A stretch of 64,000 nt of DNA, taken from contig NZ_MJGV01000046.1 in assembly GCF_001865015.1 (NCBI RefSeq), forward strand, positions 221,761 through 285,760. The letters are read 5' to 3'. The DNA comes from Curtobacterium sp. MMLR14_010. GTDB lineage: Bacteria > Actinomycetota > Actinomycetes > Actinomycetales > Microbacteriaceae. The position numbers were made by a program, and so were the translations under genes. The notes under the pieces are model-generated. The model saw only the letters and a list, made by a program, of their open reading frames with translations. It was not told the origin of the DNA and ran no database searches. This document shows positions 60,555-64,000 of this stretch, piece after piece (the first letter of the stretch is position 1; every line of letters starts with the position of its first letter).

Positions 60555-62080
60555 GATGCCTCCTCGTGCGACGGCGCGCGGGACCCATTCTGCTCGGTCC
60601 GGTTGGTCTGCGTCGAGTCCGTGCGGTGCGCTTCGCGCTCGGCCCTGGCCGTGATGCGCTCCACCATGCCGGGGAAGATCACCCCGTGGAAGGGCAGGAT
60701 CCCGTACCAGTACAGGCGTCCGGCCAGCCCCTGCGGGAAGTAGATCGCCCGCTGGTGGTAGTCGCAGCCACCGTCATCGGTCGGGGTGACGGTCATCTCG
60801 AGCCAGGCGCGTCCGGGCGACTTGAACTCGGCGCGCAGTCGCAGGTAGTGCCCACGGTCGAGCCGTTCGACGCGCCACCAGTCGAGCGCGTCGCCCTGCT
60901 CGAGGCGCTTCGGGTCGCGACGGCCACGGCTCAGGCCCACGCCGCCGAGCACCTTGTCCATCCAGCCGCGGGCGACCCACGCCAGCGGGAAGGAGTACCA
61001 GCCGTTCTCGCCGCCGATCGACTCGACGACGCTCCAGACGGCCTCGGGCGGTGCCGACGAGTGCCGGTTGCGGTCGTCCACGTAGACGGTGTGGCCCGCC
61101 CAGTCCGGGTCGCTGGGCAGCGGGTCCGCGGTGCCGGTCAGGGTGGCGTTGCGCCAGCTCGTGGTGACCTCACCGGCGCGCATCTTCGTCAGCGCGAGCC
61201 GCACGGAGCGCCGGTACGAGGTGAGCCCGCCCTCGGGACGGGGCACCACGTCGTCGATGTCGTGCTCGCGCTGCACGCACTCGAACTGGAGGGACTCGAT
61301 GATCGGCGTCGCGAGCTTGCGCGGGATCGGGGTCACGGCGTTGAACCAGTGGGCAGCGAGGCCAGGGGTCATCACGGGGAGCGGGCTGATGGGGCGCTGC
61401 GGGAGCTTGGCCTCGACCGCGTAGCCGTTGAGCATCTGGCCGTACCGGAGGACGTCGGGACCGCCGATGTCGAACGTCCGGTTGACCTCCTCCGGGATGT
61501 CGAGCGCCTTGACGAGGTAGTAGAGGACGTCGCGCACGGCGATCGGCTGGATGCGGTTGCGCACCCAACGCGGCGCGGGCATCCAGGGCAGGACGTCCGT
61601 GACGTGCCGGATCATCTCGAACGACGTGCTGCCCGAGCCGATGACCACGCCTGCCTGGTAGGCGATCGTCGGGACGCCGGAGCCGAGGAGGATGTCGCCG
61701 ACCTCCTTCCGGCTGCGGAGGTGCTTCGAGAGCTCGCCCTCCGGGTGCAGGCCGCCGAGGTACACGAAGCGACGGACGCCGGCGGTCTCCGCGGCGTCAG
61801 CCATCGTCTGGGCAGCGTCCCGCTCGGCCTCCTCGAAGTCCCCGTCGGCACCCATCGCGTGGGCCAGGTAGTAGACCGCCTCGATGCCGTCGACGGCGGT
61901 GCGGACGGCGTCGGCGTCCTGCAGGTCGCCCTGCACGACGTCGACCCGGTCGTGCCAGGGGACGTCGTCGAGCTTCTGCGGGGTGCGGGCGAGGACGCGG
62001 ACGGAGTGTCCGGCGTCGAGGAGGTGTGGGACGAGACGACCGCCGATGTAGCCGGTGGCCCCGGTGACGAGGACGCGCAT
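60551..62080 (-). CDS. NAD(P)-binding epimerase-like protein with DUF2867 C-terminus
   Basis: The protein has 509 residues from the ATG at 62080. The Rossmann motif TGATGYIGGRLVPHLL is at the start. The first 300 residues are an atypical SDR of the NmrA/YbjT type. The last 190 (from about 330; VWSVVESIGGENGWYSFPLAW, DWWRVERLDRGHYLRLRAEF) match the DUF2867 lipid-binding-like fold. The function is unknown. TACCGT (62093-62088) lies seven bases upstream, so it is likely leaderless. It is divergent from deoC. Confidence 0.85.
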   Translation of the reverse strand: MRVLVTGATGYIGGRLVPHLLDAGHSVRVLARTPQKLDDVPWHDRVDVVQGDLQDADAVRTAVDGIEAVYYLAHAMGADGDFEEAERDAAQTMADAAETAGVRRFVYLGGLHPEGELSKHLRSRKEVGDILLGSGVPTIAYQAGVVIGSGSTSFEMIRHVTDVLPWMPAPRWVRNRIQPIAVRDVLYYLVKALDIPEEVNRTFDIGGPDVLRYGQMLNGYAVEAKLPQRPISPLPVMTPGLAAHWFNAVTPIPRKLATPIIESLQFECVQREHDIDDVVPRPEGGLTSYRRSVRLALTKMRAGEVTTSWRNATLTGTADPLPSDPDWAGHTVYVDDRNRHSSAPPEAVWSVVESIGGENGWYSFPLAWVARGWMDKVLGGVGLSRGRRDPKRLEQGDALDWWRVERLDRGHYLRLRAEFKSPGRAWLEMTVTPTDDGGCDYHQRAIYFPQGLAGRLYWYGILPFHGVIFPGMVERITARAEREAHRTDSTQTNRTEQNGSRAPSHEEAS

Positions 62081-62123
62081 GCCTGGCACGGTACGCGCTG
62101 CCCCTTGAGGCTAGGCTTGCCCG

Positions 62124-62855
62124 GTGGACAACGCACCCTTCTCCGTCACCGCCGACGCCGTCCGTCGGCTCATCGACCACGCGATCCTGAAGCCGGAGCT
62201 CACCCGCGCCGACGTCGACGCGCAGCTCGACGAGGCCGCGACCCACCGTGTGTTCAGCGTGTGCGTCCGTCCGAGCGACGTCCGGCACGCGGTCGAGCGG
62301 CTGCAGGGCACCGGCGTGGGCGTCGGCACCGTGATCGGCTTCCCGCACGGCACCACGACCACCTCGACCAAGGTCGCCGAGTCGCTGCAGGCCCTGGCCG
62401 ACGGCGCCTTCGAGCTCGACATGGTGCAGAACGTCGGCGCGGCGAAGTCCGGTGACTGGCAGCGCGTGCAGGACGACGTCCGCGCCGTGGTCGACGCCGC
62501 CGGGGACACCGTCGTGAAGGTCATCCTCGAGACCGCGTTCCTCACCGACGACGAGATCGTCGCCGCCAGCCGTGCCGCCGTCGCTGGTGGTGCCGCGTTC
62601 GTGAAGACCTCGACCGGGTTCGCCGGCGGCGGGGCCACGACCGAACACATCGCGCTGATGCGCCAGACGGTCGGTGCCGACACGGGCGTGAAGGCCTCTG
62701 GCGGTGTCCGCGGGCTCGACACCCTCGTCGACATGGTGCACGCCGGCGCCGACCGGATCGGCACGAGTGCCTCGGCCCGCATCCTCGACGAGGTCGCGCA
62801 CCGCATCGCGACCGGCGCCGCCTCCGGTGTCGGCGACGACACCACCTCCTACTGA
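62124..62855 (+). CDS. deoC: Deoxyribose-phosphate aldolase
   Basis: The protein has 243 residues. It starts with LIDHAILKPELT; the Schiff-base Lys is in AAFVKTSTGF and the second Lys in GVKASGGVR. It splits 2-deoxyribose-5-phosphate into glyceraldehyde-3-phosphate and acetaldehyde for nucleoside breakdown. The GTG is six bases behind TAGGCT (62112-62117), another leaderless-type start. No other deo genes are adjacent. Confidence 0.94.
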   Translation: MDNAPFSVTADAVRRLIDHAILKPELTRADVDAQLDEAATHRVFSVCVRPSDVRHAVERLQGTGVGVGTVIGFPHGTTTTSTKVAESLQALADGAFELDMVQNVGAAKSGDWQRVQDDVRAVVDAAGDTVVKVILETAFLTDDEIVAASRAAVAGGAAFVKTSTGFAGGGATTEHIALMRQTVGADTGVKASGGVRGLDTLVDMVHAGADRIGTSASARILDEVAHRIATGAASGVGDDTTSY

Positions 62856-62946
62856 CCCGCACCCACCAGCACCGGCCCGGTGCGCCCGACGTGACGCTGC
62901 GTCGAGAAGCTGCTCCGAGCCTCCAGTCCGACGCATCGGAGCGCCC

Positions 62947-63912
62947 ATGTCGAACCCCGCACCTGCCCCCGACGACCTGAGCGGGTCGCTGGCCCTCGCC
63001 GTCGACCTCGGCGGCACCAAGGTCGAGGCCGCGCTGGTCACCGAGCAGGGCGTGGTCCTGCCCGGCAGCCGGTTCCGCAGCCCCACCGGGCCGCAGCGGA
63101 CGTCGGACGAGCTCCAGGCCGCCGTCGACGAGGCCGTCACGAACGCCCTCGGCGCGCTGCCGGACGGCGCCGCGCTGGCCGGGGTCGGCATCGGCTCCGC
63201 GGGACCCGTCGACGAGGTGAACGGCCGGGTCTCGCCGCTCAACATGCCGGTCTGGCGCGGTTACCCACTCCGCGACCGCGTCGCCGCCCACGTCCCCGCC
63301 GGCACGCCCGTCGTGCTGCGGATGGACGGCCTGGCCATCACGCTCGCCGAGCACTGGCTCGGCGCCGCGCAGGGCCACGACCACGTGATGGGCATGATCG
63401 TGTCCACCGGCGTCGGCGGCGGCCTGATCCTGCACGGCCGCACCGTGAGCGGACCGACCGGCAACGCCGGCCACATCGGCCACGTCGAGTGCGGCGGGTT
63501 CGACGACCCGTGCGCCTGCGGCGGCACCGGCTGCCTGGAGGCTGTGGCCAGCGGCCCGAAGACCGTCGCCTGGGCGCGGCGCCAGGGCTTCACCGGGGAG
63601 ACCGGCGAGGACCTGTCGGCGGCCTACGCTGCCGGGGACGCGATCGCAGTTGCTGCCGTCAAGCGCAGCGGGCGGGCGCTCGGGCAGGCCATCGCTGCCG
63701 CCACGTCGCTCGTCGACCTCGAGGTCGTGGCGATCGGCGGCGGGTTCTCCCACGTCACGCCGGACCTGTTCGAGTACGCGCGGCAGGCCGTCGCGGAGCG
63801 CGTCGAGTTCGGCTTCGTGACCAAGGTCAAGATCGTCCCGACGGGGTTGTCGCAGGACGGCCCCCTCATCGGGGCTGCCGCGCTCGTGCACCGGGCGCAC
63901 GTCCTGCGCTGA
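62947..63912 (+). CDS. ROK-family sugar kinase (glucokinase-like)
   Basis: The protein has 321 residues. ATP site motifs are LALAVDLGGTKVEAALV (about 16-31) and STGVGGGLILHG. The ROK zinc site is seen as GHIGHVECGG and CACGGTGCLEAVASG. It phosphorylates glucose or a related hexose. Regulators of the same family carry an N-terminal helix-turn-helix, which is absent here, so kinase is preferred. It follows deoC by 91 bases, which hold a half copy of GAGCCTCCAGTCCG (62917). Confidence 0.88.
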   Translation: MSNPAPAPDDLSGSLALAVDLGGTKVEAALVTEQGVVLPGSRFRSPTGPQRTSDELQAAVDEAVTNALGALPDGAALAGVGIGSAGPVDEVNGRVSPLNMPVWRGYPLRDRVAAHVPAGTPVVLRMDGLAITLAEHWLGAAQGHDHVMGMIVSTGVGGGLILHGRTVSGPTGNAGHIGHVECGGFDDPCACGGTGCLEAVASGPKTVAWARRQGFTGETGEDLSAAYAAGDAIAVAAVKRSGRALGQAIAAATSLVDLEVVAIGGGFSHVTPDLFEYARQAVAERVEFGFVTKVKIVPTGLSQDGPLIGAAALVHRAHVLR

Positions 63913-63960
63913 CCTGCCGGGAGGCCCGGGGCGCGTCGTGCCTGCGGGGTCGGCCAGGCC

Positions 63961-64000
63961 GGGTGGTCGGGGTCGTCCGGTCGGGTGGTCGGGGTCGTCC
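63961..64000. repeat. Start of a 22-base tandem repeat at the window edge
   Basis: GGGTGGTCGGGGTCGTCC occurs at 63961 and 63983 and reaches the last base of the window, so the array may continue beyond it. Confidence 0.7.

Overview
The window is high-GC DNA of an actinobacterium, most likely a member of Microbacteriaceae close to Curtobacterium. The evidence is the pafBC-tatC-helY order, the RNA polymerase-binding protein RbpA, the trpD/ctaE-qcrCAB respiratory block, GTG and TTG starts, and many genes whose start codon lies 6-7 bases behind a TANNNT box with no ribosome binding site, which suggests leaderless mRNAs. No rRNA, tRNA, CRISPR array, transposase or phage gene was seen.

Layout. 1-7100: pafB (end only), pafC, a 665-base repeat block where tatA would be expected, tatC, helY, lnt and rbpA. 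7177-13103: an SPFH/NfeD membrane pair, an SDR, a Nudix hydrolase convergent with a VOC protein, and a UvrA-like ABC ATPase, followed by 650 bases of palindromic repeats. 13762-28117: a small acidic protein, a GNAT enzyme, and a long + strand cluster for peptide uptake and breakdown. That cluster holds a binding lipoprotein, two permeases, two ATPases, an M55 D-aminopeptidase, an isoaspartyl peptidase, an RpiR regulator, an SDR, a DUF885 peptidase, a PanE-like reductase and an alcohol dehydrogenase. It carries several short tandem repeats.

28206-39632 is accessory in character. It holds a BLUF-like/TetR fusion followed by a paralogous TetR, then a cupin, a PH-domain protein, a nucleotidyltransferase, an acyl-CoA synthetase, two gene remnants, an ArsR-type repressor with two palindromic operators and an MFS exporter, a group of very small membrane proteins, and an epimerase. 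39642-45903: a Cys-rich pentapeptide-repeat protein, a second alcohol dehydrogenase, CopC, an SDR with a divergent XRE regulator, and an orphan ketosynthase facing a TetR gene across a 30-base shared promoter/operator.

45942-50958 is glycerol and dihydroxyacetone metabolism: dhaKLM diverges from glpFK, and two matching palindromes lie between them. 51045-56421 carries trpD divergent from ctaE-qcrC-qcrA-qcrB, the oxidase subunit III and cytochrome bc1 branch of respiration. 56623-63912: a metallophosphoesterase, a Stealth-type sugar-phosphate transferase, a small membrane protein, an SGNH hydrolase, an NAD-binding epimerase-like protein, deoC and a ROK kinase.

A dispersed family of short palindromes built on GAGCCTCCCGTCC runs through the intergenic spaces. 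Paired copies look like terminators, and half copies appear inside several coding sequences. The findings I rate highest are the degenerate BLUF-TetR fusion and its neighbour, the face-to-face leaderless promoter of the ketosynthase/TetR pair, and the peptide cluster with its repeat tracts.
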